From Myxococcales bacterium (GTDB lineage Bacteria > Myxococcota_A > Bradymonadia > UBA7976 > UBA1532), in assembly GCA_020633435.1 (NCBI GenBank), contig JACKDP010000008.1, positions 1 to 64,000 of the forward strand: a stretch of DNA of 64,000 nt. Reading direction: 5' to 3'. Position numbers and translations under genes: made by a program. Below, piece after piece: positions 9,225 through 18,156 of the stretch. Positions within the stretch are counted from its first letter, which is position 1. Each line of letters starts with the position of its first letter. The notes beneath the pieces were generated by a model that was not told where the DNA came from, searched no databases, and worked only from the letters and a program-made list of their open reading frames with translations.

Positions 9225-11786
9225 CTAGCGGCAGCCGAGGGCCCCCACCCGGCCGCGGACGCCGGTGGAGACGCCGATGCGCGCCAGGGCCGAGTCGGGC
9301 GCGCCGTGCACGTGCAGGCGGTTGACGCCATCGCGCAGGTCGGGGAGCAGGTCGGCGGGCGGGCCGAGGAAGTCGGTGAGGTCGTCGGTGAGCAGGCCGA
9401 ACATCGGGCGCTGGCTGGCCGTGTCGAGCCAGGTGAGGACCCAGGAGCGGCCGGCCTGGAGCAGGCCGGGATCGGTGGCCGTGATGCGCGGGCGCAGCGG
9501 GTGGCGCGCGAGGAAGCCCGGCCGCGCGAGCGCCGCGCTGACGTCCTGGATGAGGGTGTCGGGGCCGGCCTGGACGACGACGCGCGCGATGGCGTCGCCC
9601 AGCGTGCCGCCGATGGCGGTGGGCACGGCGGGCAGGTCCGTCGTGACCTCGGGGCCCACCGCGTTCTGGCCGTTGATGTACCAGGCCGAGAGCCGCGGGC
9701 CGACGCCGACCACGTCGAGGGCGGCGATGACGAGGAAGCCGTCGTCCACCGGCAGGACCACCGGCCGGATGGCGGTGAGCACGCCCGTCTCGGCCAGGCG
9801 CAGGGGTCCCACGGGCCGGCCGGGCATGCCGTCCAGGCTGCCGATGATGACGTCGAGGGGGCCGACCGCGCGCAGCTCGGTGGAGACGAGGGCCAGCAGG
9901 AAGCGCCGGGAGACGCGCTGCCCGGCCACCGCGATCTGGCGACCCAGGGGGAGCTGCACCGAGTCGGACTGGCGCAGACCCCCCGCCGCGTCGCGCAGGC
10001 TCCACGTCACGACGCGGCCGACCTGACCGTCGGCGAGGCCGGCCACCACCCAGCCGGGATCGGCGAAGGCGAGGTCACCGTCCACGTAGACCAGGCTCGG
10101 ATCGCCCACCTCGCGGGCCGCCGCGCCCACCACGAGGGCCAGGCGGGCGGCGGCCGCGTCGGCGCCGCGCAGGAAGACGGCGCCCTCGGCCCCGGGGGCC
10201 GTGCGGACGCGCATGGGGCTCCCGTCGACCACCGGATCGAGGGCCTGGAGCGCCTGGAAGAGGCCGCAGCCGCGCTCGCAGCCGTCGGAGGGGTCGTCGT
10301 TGACGTTCTGCCAGCCGACCTCGCAGGCCACCAGGTCGCAGGCGCCGTCCACGCAGTTGGCCCGGGCGCGCTCGAGGAAGCAGCCGGCCGGCTGGCCCAT
10401 GGCGTCCACGTCCACGCGGCCGTCGCAGTCGTCGTCGAGGCCGTTGCAGATCTCGAAGAGGGGCATCACCCCGCCCTCGCAGGCCCCCCAGCCGCCGGCG
10501 ATGCAGCGCTCGACGCCGGCCTGGCAGATGCCCTCGTCCATGCCGCACGGGCGCTCGAGCGCCTCGTCCGCGGTGCCATCGCAGTCGTCGTCGAGGCCGT
10601 TGCAGTCCTCGTCGACGGCCACGACGCCGCCCTCGCAGGCCCCGAAGGCGCCGTCGACGCAGCGCTGGACGCCCAGGCGGCACTCGCCCACCTCGCCGCC
10701 GCAGATGACCTCGCCCAGGCCCTCGTCCACCGTGCCGTCGCAGTCGTTGTCGCTGCCGTCGCAGGCCTCCTCCATGGGCTGGATGCCGCCCTCGCAGGCG
10801 CCCCAGACGCCGTCGGCGCAGATCTCGACGCCAGGCTCGCAGGGGGCCACGTCCGAGCCGCAGGCCCGCATCAGGCCTTCGTCGATGACGCCGTCGCAGT
10901 CGTTGTCCTCGCCGTCGCAGAGCTCGTCGGCCGGCCCGACGCCGCCCTCGCACAGGCTCCACGTCAGGCCGAGGCAGGCCTGCTCCCCGGGCCGGCAGGT
11001 GCCGACGTCGGAGCCGCAGGGCCGCACCAGGCCCTCGTCCACGGTGCCATCGCAGTCGTTGTCGCCGCCGTCGCAGCGCTCCTCTTCGGGCCCGGCCGGC
11101 TGCTCGCAGGCGCCGAAGGCCCCGTCCGCGCAGGCCTGCACGCCCGGCGCGCAGACCTCGGCGGCGGGCTCGCACGCCTGCAGGACCTCTTCGTCCACGA
11201 CGCCGTCGCAGTCGTCGTCGAGGGCGTTGCAGCCCTCGGGCGCCGGCCCCACGCCGCCCTCGCAGGCGCCCAGCGCGCCGTCCACGCAGCGGCGGGTGCC
11301 CGGCTCGCAGGCCCCGGCGTCGGGGCCGCACGGGGCGTCGGCCTCCTCGTCCACGGTGCCATCGCAGTCGTTGTCGACGGTGTCGCAGGCCTCGGGCTGG
11401 GGCTGGACGCCCCCGACGCAGGCGCCCCAGGCGCCGCCCTCGCACGTCTCGGTGCCCGGCTCGCAGGGGCCCTCGCTGGTGCCGCAGGGGCGCGTCTCGC
11501 CGGCCTCGCAGACGACCACCGCCGCGTCGATCCCCTGGTCCACCGCGGCGTCGGGGCCGGCGTCGGGCACGACGCCGCGATCCACGACGCCCTCGTCGGG
11601 CGGCACCCCCTCGTCGGGGGGCACGCCTCGATCCGCCGGCGGGGCGGCGTCCGGCCGCCGCGCGTCGACCTGCGCCACACAGGCCGCCCCCTCGCACTCG
11701 TCGCCGAGGGGTCCCCCCACATCGAAGCTACTGGCGGTGCACCCGGTCAGGATCCCGAGCAGTACCACGGCCTTGCGGTTCCACAT
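9225..11786 (-). CDS. Lipoprotein with seven MopE-type metal-binding repeats
   Basis: An 853-aa lipoprotein. MWNRKAVVLLGILTGC gives lipobox LTGC (Cys16), followed by a Pro/Asp-rich linker. About residues 130-470 hold seven units of roughly 47 residues, each with a CxxxDNDCDGxVDEG core (CDTVDNDCDGTVDEE, CNALDDDCDGVVDEE, CNGLDDDCDGTADEA and others) and a CEPGxxxCxxGxWGxCEGG partner. This is the MopE/putative metal-binding family, related to the copper-binding surface protein of Methylococcus. The C-terminal half (residues 500-850) has no Cys repeats and looks like an all-beta propeller-like domain. Located upstream of the triplicated lipoproteins, which carry one version of the same motif. Confidence 0.9.
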   Translation of the reverse strand: MWNRKAVVLLGILTGCTASSFDVGGPLGDECEGAACVAQVDARRPDAAPPADRGVPPDEGVPPDEGVVDRGVVPDAGPDAAVDQGIDAAVVVCEAGETRPCGTSEGPCEPGTETCEGGAWGACVGGVQPQPEACDTVDNDCDGTVDEEADAPCGPDAGACEPGTRRCVDGALGACEGGVGPAPEGCNALDDDCDGVVDEEVLQACEPAAEVCAPGVQACADGAFGACEQPAGPEEERCDGGDNDCDGTVDEGLVRPCGSDVGTCRPGEQACLGLTWSLCEGGVGPADELCDGEDNDCDGVIDEGLMRACGSDVAPCEPGVEICADGVWGACEGGIQPMEEACDGSDNDCDGTVDEGLGEVICGGEVGECRLGVQRCVDGAFGACEGGVVAVDEDCNGLDDDCDGTADEALERPCGMDEGICQAGVERCIAGGWGACEGGVMPLFEICNGLDDDCDGRVDVDAMGQPAGCFLERARANCVDGACDLVACEVGWQNVNDDPSDGCERGCGLFQALQALDPVVDGSPMRVRTAPGAEGAVFLRGADAAAARLALVVGAAAREVGDPSLVYVDGDLAFADPGWVVAGLADGQVGRVVTWSLRDAAGGLRQSDSVQLPLGRQIAVAGQRVSRRFLLALVSTELRAVGPLDVIIGSLDGMPGRPVGPLRLAETGVLTAIRPVVLPVDDGFLVIAALDVVGVGPRLSAWYINGQNAVGPEVTTDLPAVPTAIGGTLGDAIARVVVQAGPDTLIQDVSAALARPGFLARHPLRPRITATDPGLLQAGRSWVLTWLDTASQRPMFGLLTDDLTDFLGPPADLLPDLRDGVNRLHVHGAPDSALARIGVSTGVRGRVGALGCR

Positions 11787-11906
11787 TTTGCGCTCTTGCA
11801 GGTCCCCAGGGGCGCCAGCCTACCAGCAACGGCAGGGACGCGGGAACGGCCCTCTTGCCCACGGCCCCGGCCTCGGTGATCCAATGGGCTCGCCAGGAGG
11901 TGCGCC

Positions 11907-13145
11907 GTGCGCCGGATGTTGACCCTGCTCCTCGCCCTGCCGGGCTGCTCCACCGTCCTCGACGAGGCCGACGGCGGCGTCGTGCTCACCGACGCGGGGC
12001 GCCCGCCGGTGGCCGACCCGGGCGGCCAGGATGCTGATTTCATGGAGGATTTCGGCGCACCTGCCCAGGACGCCGGCCCGTCGCCCGACGCGGGCGCGGA
12101 GCTGGACGCGGCCGTCGTCGACGAGCCCGACGCCGCCGCGCCCGACGCCGGGGCCTGCGCCCTCGGCACGGCCTGCCGCCCGGTGGTCATCCCGGCGCTG
12201 CCGTACGTGGATGAGGGCGACACCCGGGACGCCCCGGCGGCCGACTGGGACCGCTACGCCTGCGCGCCCGACACCGACGAGGGCGGCGGCGAGGTGGTGT
12301 ACGCGCTCGACCTGGCCGCGCCGGCGACCATCCGCGTCGAGGTCGATGACGCCCCGGGGGATGGCGTCGACGTCGACGTGCACCTGCTGACGCGGGCCGA
12401 TCCGGCCGCCTGCGTCGCCCGGGACAACCAGGCGGTGGAGCGCGCCCTGCCGGCCGGCCGGACGCTCATCGTGGTGGACACCTGGGTCAACGGCGCGGGC
12501 GAGGCCTTCCCGGGCCCGTACCGCCTGGCGGTGTCGGCGCGGGCCATGGGGGACTGCGCCGTGCGGGCCGAGGCCATCCGCATGGCGTGGGGGGCCTGCG
12601 ATCCGAGCCTGGACTGCTTCGAGGGCCCCGACGCCAACGGCCAGAACGCCCGGTTCCTGCGGCTGCCGGCGACCGGACCCGTGGTGAAGGAGGCCCACCT
12701 CGTCACGGTGGAGGACGCCTTCCCCGGGGGCTGGCCGGCGAGCAGCCGGGACGGCATCGCGGCGCACTACGCGCGCTCGGAGGCGGCGTCGGGCTACGCC
12801 ATGGACCGCCGCGAGCCCTGGGCGCCCGAGGGCGAGGGCGGCAGCCAGTGGGGCCAGTCGGCGTACAGCCGGCCGCTGCCGGTGCTCGACGAGGCCTGGT
12901 ACGTCAACATGTTCTGGAGCCCCCGCCCCGCCGCGGGCACCCGGATGATCGTCACCAACCCCGCCAACGGGCGCGCGGTGGTCGCCGCGGCCGGCTACGA
13001 GACGGGGCCCGGGTCGAACACGGCCATCGGCGGCGTGAGCGAAGAGATCCACGACTACCTGGGCACCGAGCACCGCGACGCCCTGCAGCTCGGCTTCGCC
13101 GTCGACCAGGATCTGCCCCTCGGCCCCGTCGACTGCCCGCCCTGA
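11907..13145 (+). CDS. Lipoprotein with PPC-like domain
   Basis: A 412-aa predicted lipoprotein starting at GTG 11907, with AGGAGG at 11895-11900. Signal peptide ends LPGC (Cys14), followed by a DAG-type linker. Residues about 100-215 (VEVDDAPGDGVDVDVHLLTR then LIVVDTWVNG) resemble a pre-peptidase C-terminal beta-sandwich. The C-terminal 190 residues (MIVTNPANGRAVVAAAGYET, then GGVSEEIHDYLGTEHRD) resemble a double-psi barrel such as in RlpA-like proteins; that is a weak inference. Divergent from the MopE-repeat lipoprotein with 120 bp between starts, so the two may share a regulatory region. Confidence 0.75.
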   Translation: MRRMLTLLLALPGCSTVLDEADGGVVLTDAGRPPVADPGGQDADFMEDFGAPAQDAGPSPDAGAELDAAVVDEPDAAAPDAGACALGTACRPVVIPALPYVDEGDTRDAPAADWDRYACAPDTDEGGGEVVYALDLAAPATIRVEVDDAPGDGVDVDVHLLTRADPAACVARDNQAVERALPAGRTLIVVDTWVNGAGEAFPGPYRLAVSARAMGDCAVRAEAIRMAWGACDPSLDCFEGPDANGQNARFLRLPATGPVVKEAHLVTVEDAFPGGWPASSRDGIAAHYARSEAASGYAMDRREPWAPEGEGGSQWGQSAYSRPLPVLDEAWYVNMFWSPRPAAGTRMIVTNPANGRAVVAAAGYETGPGSNTAIGGVSEEIHDYLGTEHRDALQLGFAVDQDLPLGPVDCPP

Positions 13146-13162
13146 ATTCATATATTTCGCTT

Positions 13163-13191
13163 TTTTCCAAACATATCGGATCCGGTATGCT
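13163..13191 (+). promoter_or_regulatory. Candidate sigma-70 promoter for the collagen-like/TSP3/C39 operon
   Basis: The 70-bp gap before the next gene is an AT-rich island in GC-rich surroundings. TATGCT at 13186-13191 fits a -10 box, with TTTTCC or TTTCCA 16-17 bp upstream. A start near 13198 would leave a short leader ending in GGAGGGG before ATG 13216. Seen by eye only. Confidence 0.4.
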
Positions 13192-13215
13192 GGCCCCAGC
13201 CTGTGGAGGGGCCCC

Positions 13216-15468
13216 ATGAAGAGACTGCTGCCGCTGCTGCTCTGCGTCGCCGGGCCGGCGTTCGGTCTGCCCAACGAGTACGTCCAGGAGGGGTTGCTGG
13301 TGGACGCCGCGGGGCGGCCACTGGAGGGCGCCCACGACCTGACGGTGCGCCTGTATGCCGCCCAGGCCGGCGGCGCGCCGCTCTTCGAGGAGACCCACGC
13401 TGGCGTGGCCCTCTTCGATGGCTACTACGCCGTCTCCGTGGGCAGCGTGCGCGCCCTGGATGGCAGCCTCTTCGGGCGCGACACCCTGTACCTGGGCCTG
13501 GCCATCGACGGCGCCGCCGAGCTGGCCCCCCGCACCCCCTTCGCGAAGGTCCCGGCCGCCTTCTGGGCCGACGTCGCCCGCAACGTCATGGGCGACATCA
13601 CCCCGCGGACGGTCACGGTGGGCGGCCGCCTGATCATCGATCAGAACGGGCGGTGGGTGGGCGATCCCACCGGCCTCGTCGGGCCCGCCGGCCCCGCTGG
13701 CGCCCAGGGCCCCGCCGGCCCGCAGGGCCCCGCCGGCCCCGCGGGCGGCGACGGCAGCCCCGACACCCCGGCCCAGGTCCTCGCCAAGCTCGCCCAGGTG
13801 GACGGGGCCGGCAGCGGCGTCGACGCCGACCTGCTCGATGGCCTGGACGCCACGCGCTTCATGCGCGCCGACCGCGACACCGGCACCGTCGGCCAGCTCA
13901 CCGCCGGCAACGGCCTGCAGGTCTCGGCGGCCGGCAGCAGCATCCTGGCGGCGGTGGGCGGCGCGGCGGGCGACGCGGGCCGCCTGCTGCGCCTCGATCC
14001 CCAGGACGACGTCGCCGAGGGCGGCCACCTGATGCTGCGCGGCGCGGGCAACGACCAGGACTGGGCCATCGACGCCTGGCAGGGCAACCTGCGCATCTAC
14101 GAGCCGGCCCCCTCCCGCGACCAGGCCCGCCGCGACGGCGGCATCCTCATCTTCCGCCCCAACGGCCAGGTGAACGTGAACCTGTCGGGCGACCTGACGG
14201 TGGGCGGCCTGAACGTGAGCGCGCTCACCGTGAACGGGCGGACCATCATCGACGGCAACGGCCTGCTCAACCAGGCCCAGTGGGATCTGTACAGCCAGGT
14301 CCGGGTGCTCACGAACACCGTGGGCAACCCCGATCACAGCATGTACCTCAACTATCCCAACCGCGCGGATTCACGGACGTTTCTCTATAACGATCCCATC
14401 GTGAACGGCACGCTCACCGTGAACGGCAACCTGCTCTTCGGGGGCGGGACCATCTACGACGTGGGCGTGACGTACACCTGCGAGTCGGGGGGCGGCGCCC
14501 TCGGCAACTGCCCCAACGCGGGCTTCTGGACGTTCGACAAGATCGTCCTGACCCACGACCAGGCCGAGGTGCCGGGCCGAATGGCCGCCACGCCCAACGG
14601 CTCGATGGACATCGCCGGCCAGCTCCACGCCGACGGCGAGCTGCGCACGGACTCGGCCCTGCGGGTCGGCGGCAACGTCTACCTGGGCGGCAGCACGCTG
14701 TTCGACGTGGGGGTCACCTACACCTGCGAGTCGGGGGGCGGCGCGCTCGGCAACTGCCCCAACAGCGGCTCGTGGACGTTCGACAAGATCGTGCTGGAGC
14801 ACAACCACGCCGACGTGCCCGCCCGCATGGCGGCCATCCCCAACGGCTCCATCAACGTGGAGGGCCAGATCCGGGCGGACGGCGCCATCATCACGCTCAA
14901 CAACGTCGTCGCCGTCGGGCAGGTGCAGGCCGGCCAGTCCATCCTGGCGGGGGGCACGCTGCAGCTCGGCCCCGGCGCCAACGAGCGGCTGACGGCCGCC
15001 CAGCTCGCGACGCTGGTGGGGGGTGGCAACGCCGACGCCCTGCACACCCACGCCGGCCTCGGGGGCGCGAAGCCGTGGCGCAACATCGGCAACCTCAATG
15101 ATTTCTTCGCGTTGCGGGCGCAGTACCCGTTCACGCACTACGAGTTCGGCGTCACCTACAACACGCAGTCCATCCTGCCGGTGGTCTTCAGCGGCTGGAA
15201 CGGCGGCTGGCGCGTGACGGGGCAGTACGACTACATCATCGGCGACCGCTTCCCGTGGGAGGGCGGCAACAGCTTCACCCACGGCGGCGCCATCTGGACG
15301 TGGGACACCCAGGGGGCGGCCGACAACGCCTGCAACAACGCCGGGAGCTGGTACCAGTACTACTACCACCAGTACGGCAACCCCAACCCGCACAACGGCC
15401 ACGGCCAGACGACGTTCTGGGCCAGCAACGGCTGCAGCGTGCCCACCCTCTACGTCCGGGAGCTCTGA
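13216..15468 (+). CDS. Secreted collagen-like, tail-fibre-like surface protein
   Basis: A 750-aa protein with a Sec signal (MKRLLPLLLCVAGPAFG). Residues 20-125 are a beta domain with PFAKVPAAFWADVARNV, often seen in bacterial proteins that carry fibre modules. Residues 156-181 are uninterrupted Gly-X-Y triplets (GPAGPAGAQGPAGPQGPAGP). Next comes LLDGLDATRFMRADRDTG, a motif common in phage tail fibres and adhesins. Two copies of an 82-codon unit (DVGVTYTCESGGGALGNCPN) follow. The Trp/Tyr/Asn-rich C-terminus (about residues 640-750) may be a binding head. No phage genes are nearby, so a host adhesin or stalk is more likely than a tail fibre. First gene of a three-gene run; only 2 bp separate its stop from the next GTG. 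Confidence 0.8.
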   Translation: MKRLLPLLLCVAGPAFGLPNEYVQEGLLVDAAGRPLEGAHDLTVRLYAAQAGGAPLFEETHAGVALFDGYYAVSVGSVRALDGSLFGRDTLYLGLAIDGAAELAPRTPFAKVPAAFWADVARNVMGDITPRTVTVGGRLIIDQNGRWVGDPTGLVGPAGPAGAQGPAGPQGPAGPAGGDGSPDTPAQVLAKLAQVDGAGSGVDADLLDGLDATRFMRADRDTGTVGQLTAGNGLQVSAAGSSILAAVGGAAGDAGRLLRLDPQDDVAEGGHLMLRGAGNDQDWAIDAWQGNLRIYEPAPSRDQARRDGGILIFRPNGQVNVNLSGDLTVGGLNVSALTVNGRTIIDGNGLLNQAQWDLYSQVRVLTNTVGNPDHSMYLNYPNRADSRTFLYNDPIVNGTLTVNGNLLFGGGTIYDVGVTYTCESGGGALGNCPNAGFWTFDKIVLTHDQAEVPGRMAATPNGSMDIAGQLHADGELRTDSALRVGGNVYLGGSTLFDVGVTYTCESGGGALGNCPNSGSWTFDKIVLEHNHADVPARMAAIPNGSINVEGQIRADGAIITLNNVVAVGQVQAGQSILAGGTLQLGPGANERLTAAQLATLVGGGNADALHTHAGLGGAKPWRNIGNLNDFFALRAQYPFTHYEFGVTYNTQSILPVVFSGWNGGWRVTGQYDYIIGDRFPWEGGNSFTHGGAIWTWDTQGAADNACNNAGSWYQYYYHQYGNPNPHNGHGQTTFWASNGCSVPTLYVREL
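14458..14860 (+). repeat. Internal direct repeat, period 246 bp, coding
   Basis: Within the collagen-like gene, the unit starting at 14458 recurs at 14704. Both encode DVGVTYTCESGGGALGNCPN, then TFDKIVL and RMAA.PNGS. Third positions have diverged little, so the duplication is recent or under constraint. Each copy carries two cysteines. Confidence 0.85.
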
Positions 15469-15470
15469 GC

Positions 15471-17198
15471 GTGCGTGCCCCCCTGTACCTGGTGCTGGCG
15501 GCCCTCGCGGCCACCGGCTGCGACGATGGCGGCGGCGGTGGCGGCGGCGAGACGCCCGCCGTGGACGGCGGCGTGGACATGCGGCGGCCCGCGTTCGAGG
15601 CCGGCCTGCCCGATCCCGACGGCGGCCCCCCGCCCGCGGACGCCAGCCCCCGCGACGCCGCGCCCCCCGTCGAGGACGCCGCGCCGCCCCCCGTCGAGGA
15701 CGCGGCCCCGCCCCTGGACGGCGACGGCGACGGCGTGGTGGACGGCGCCGACAACTGCCCGGACGTGCCCAACGCCAACCAGGACGACACCGACGGCGAC
15801 GGGCTGGGCGACGCCTGCGACGCCTGCGCGGCCGGCGACAACCAGCAGGACGCCGACGCGGACGGCGTGCCCGACGCCTGCGACGTCTGCCCGCTGGTGG
15901 CCGATCCCGACCAGGCCGACGCCGACGCGGACGGCACCGGGGACGCCTGCGAGGCCGCGCCGATGGACGTGGACGGCGACGGCGTGCCCGACGCCGACGA
16001 CAACTGCCCCGGCGTGCCCAACCCCGACCAGGCCGACGCCGATCGCGACGGCACCGGCGACGCCTGCGCGCTGGCGGATCGCGACGGCGACGGCGTGCCC
16101 GACGCCCAGGACAACTGCCCCCAGGTGGCCAACCCCGATCAGGCCGACGCCGACGAGGACGGCCTGGGCGACGCCTGCCAGGTGGTAGCCGGCGATCGCG
16201 ACGGCGACGGCGTGCCCGACGCGATGGACAACTGCCCGGCGGTGCCCAACCCGGGCCAGGCCGACGCGGATCGCGATGGCATCGGCGACGCCTGCGAGGG
16301 GCCGGCCCAGGGCATGGACACGGACGGGGACGGCGTGCCCGACGCCGACGACAACTGCCCGCAAGTGCCCAACGCGCAACAGGAAGATGGCGATGGCGAT
16401 GGCGTGGGCGACGCCTGCGCGGTGGTGCCCTCCGACCTGGATGGCGACCGCATCCCCGACTTCGAGGACAACTGCCTGCTGACCCCGAACCACGAGCAGA
16501 TCGACTCGGACGGCGACGGCATCGGCGACGCGTGCGACCCGGACAGCCCCGTCGATCCGCCGGCCGACGCCGACGCCGACGGGCGGCCCGACGCCACCGA
16601 CAACTGCCCGCGGGTGCCGAACGCCGACCAGGGGGACTTCGACCGCGACGGCGTGGGCGACGCCTGCGACGTCTGCCCCGGCATCCCCGATCCGGGCCAG
16701 GCCGACGCCGACGGCGACGGCGAGGGCGACGCCTGCGAGGGCGCGCTGGACTTCGACGGCGACGGCGTGGACGACGCGGTGGACAACTGCCCGGGCCAGG
16801 CCAACCCCGACCAGGCGGACACCGACGGGGACGGCCGGGGGGACGTCTGCGACCCCGTGTTCGACCAGGACGGCGACGGCATCCTGGACGGCCGCGACAA
16901 CTGCCCGGGGGTGGCCAACCCCGACCAGGCCGACGCCAACGGCGATGGCGTCGGCGACGCCTGCGCCAACGGGGCCGATCAGGACGGCGACGGCGTGCCG
17001 GACGCCCAGGACAACTGCCCCATCAACCCCAACCCGAACCAGGCCGACGCGGACGGGGACGGCGTGGGCGATGTGTGCGAGCTCGGCAACGACATCGACG
17101 GTGACGGCATCCCAGACGCCATGGACAACTGCCCCGCCGTCCCGAACCTCGACCAGCGCGACGCCAACTTCAACGGCATCGGCGACGCGTGCGAGTGA
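15471..17198 (+). CDS. Lipoprotein made of thrombospondin type 3 calcium-binding repeats
   Basis: A 575-aa lipoprotein starting at GTG 15471 directly after the upstream TGA. VRAPLYLVLAALAATGC gives a lipobox ending ATGC (Cys17), then a Pro/Asp/Ala linker. From about residue 80 to the end it is a run of about a dozen TSP3-like units of the form DGDGVPDAxDNCPxVPNPDQ, then ADxDGxGDAC. In the family these wrap around calcium and need an oxidising, calcium-rich exterior, so surface display is inferred. A few units lack the DNCP core (DVCPLV, DVCPGI). An upstream in-frame reading exists but overlaps the previous gene. Same operon as the collagen-like protein. Confidence 0.9.
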   Translation: MRAPLYLVLAALAATGCDDGGGGGGGETPAVDGGVDMRRPAFEAGLPDPDGGPPPADASPRDAAPPVEDAAPPPVEDAAPPLDGDGDGVVDGADNCPDVPNANQDDTDGDGLGDACDACAAGDNQQDADADGVPDACDVCPLVADPDQADADADGTGDACEAAPMDVDGDGVPDADDNCPGVPNPDQADADRDGTGDACALADRDGDGVPDAQDNCPQVANPDQADADEDGLGDACQVVAGDRDGDGVPDAMDNCPAVPNPGQADADRDGIGDACEGPAQGMDTDGDGVPDADDNCPQVPNAQQEDGDGDGVGDACAVVPSDLDGDRIPDFEDNCLLTPNHEQIDSDGDGIGDACDPDSPVDPPADADADGRPDATDNCPRVPNADQGDFDRDGVGDACDVCPGIPDPGQADADGDGEGDACEGALDFDGDGVDDAVDNCPGQANPDQADTDGDGRGDVCDPVFDQDGDGILDGRDNCPGVANPDQADANGDGVGDACANGADQDGDGVPDAQDNCPINPNPNQADADGDGVGDVCELGNDIDGDGIPDAMDNCPAVPNLDQRDANFNGIGDACE

Positions 17199-17214
17199 CG
17201 GCGCCACCCATGCC

Positions 17215-18150
17215 ATGAAGCTGCTCGCCCTCTGGCTCCTCCTGGCCGACCTGCCCGCCGCCCACCGCATCGAGGGCGTGCCCCACGTCCTGCAGGGGCA
17301 GGCCCCCTTCTGCGCCGCCGCCGCCGCGCTCATGGGCGTGAGCCGGGGCCAGCCCGCGCCGCCGCTCCTCGAGTTCGTGCGCACGCTGCCGGTGGCCGCC
17401 GATGGCATCCCCTTCCTGGAGATCTGCGACGCCCTGCAGCCGCGGGGCGTGGAGGCGCGGGTCGTCCTGCTCACCATCACCGAGCTGAAGGCCGCGCTGG
17501 CGCGGGACATCCCGGTCATCCTGGCGGTGCGGGAGGGCCAGGGGCGCCACGCCGTGCTGGCGGTGGGCTACGATCCCGGCGGCATCCTGGTGCACGACCC
17601 CGCGCTGCCCACGCCGGTGCCGTGGAGCTACCAGGCGCTCATCCGCCGATGGGCGGGGCGGCAGGCCGTGGTGCTGCTGCCCGCCGGCGCGGAGGTCGGC
17701 GACCTGCCGCTGGACCAGTGGCGCGCCCAGGACGGGCGCTATCGGGCGCTGGAGTGGGCGCTGCGGGCCGAGCAGCTCGCCACCCCCACCCCCGACATGC
17801 TGGCGCTGTACGACCGCGCCGTGGAGGCCGGCCCCGGGCTGGCCCCCATCCGGTTCAACCGGGCCCGCGTGCGGCTGGCGCTGGGCCAGCAGGCCGAGGG
17901 CTGCGCCGACCTCTGGGCGGCGGCCGAGCTCGATCCGACGTGGGAGTTGCCGCGGCAGCAGGCCGAGGGCCTGAGCTGCCCACCGGCCGCGCAACCACCG
18001 GAAACCATGGAAGAAACCGCGCCCGCTCCGGCGCCCGTGGAGGCCGCGCCGGCGACCGTCGAGGCGCCGCCAGCCGCCCTCGAAGCCGCGCCGGCCTCGA
18101 TGGACGCCGCGCCGGCCTCCGCACCGCCGGGCCCCGACGCCGGCCCCTGA
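17215..18150 (+). CDS. C39-family papain-like peptidase with TPR-like tail
   Basis: A 311-aa protein. Residues 18-165 match a C39/papain-like cysteine peptidase fold: Gln29 and Cys33 in QGQAPFCAAAAALM, His112 in GRHAVLAVGYD and Asp128 in ILVHDPA. Residues about 185-265 are helical with TPR-like spacing, and the end is an Ala/Pro/Glu-rich tail. The N-terminus is a weak signal peptide (MKLLALWLLLADLPAA). In C39 enzymes this domain cuts leader peptides or cross-links; here it is not fused to an ABC transporter, so a role in processing the neighbouring surface proteins is inference. Start ATG 17215 follows the TSP3 stop by 16 bp. Confidence 0.8.
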   Translation: MKLLALWLLLADLPAAHRIEGVPHVLQGQAPFCAAAAALMGVSRGQPAPPLLEFVRTLPVAADGIPFLEICDALQPRGVEARVVLLTITELKAALARDIPVILAVREGQGRHAVLAVGYDPGGILVHDPALPTPVPWSYQALIRRWAGRQAVVLLPAGAEVGDLPLDQWRAQDGRYRALEWALRAEQLATPTPDMLALYDRAVEAGPGLAPIRFNRARVRLALGQQAEGCADLWAAAELDPTWELPRQQAEGLSCPPAAQPPETMEETAPAPAPVEAAPATVEAPPAALEAAPASMDAAPASAPPGPDAGP

Positions 18151-18156
18151 GCCGCG

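Noticed and set aside
10395..11400. Regular repeats that might be read as CRISPR or satellite DNA
   Set aside because: Period matches coding units (about 47 codons) with codon-like variation; no spacers of uniform size.
9306..11879. 857-aa plus-strand frame opposite the MopE-repeat lipoprotein
   Set aside because: Its apparent repeats (AVAVVV, GAALDA) are the antisense of the CDGDNDCDG repeats; no start signal.
13216..15468. Prophage tail-fibre gene
   Set aside because: Signal peptide, lipoprotein neighbours and absence of any phage structural gene point to a host surface protein.
15450..17519. 689-aa minus-strand frame with Val-Gly repeats
   Set aside because: Antisense of the TSP3 units; no signal peptide or ribosome site.
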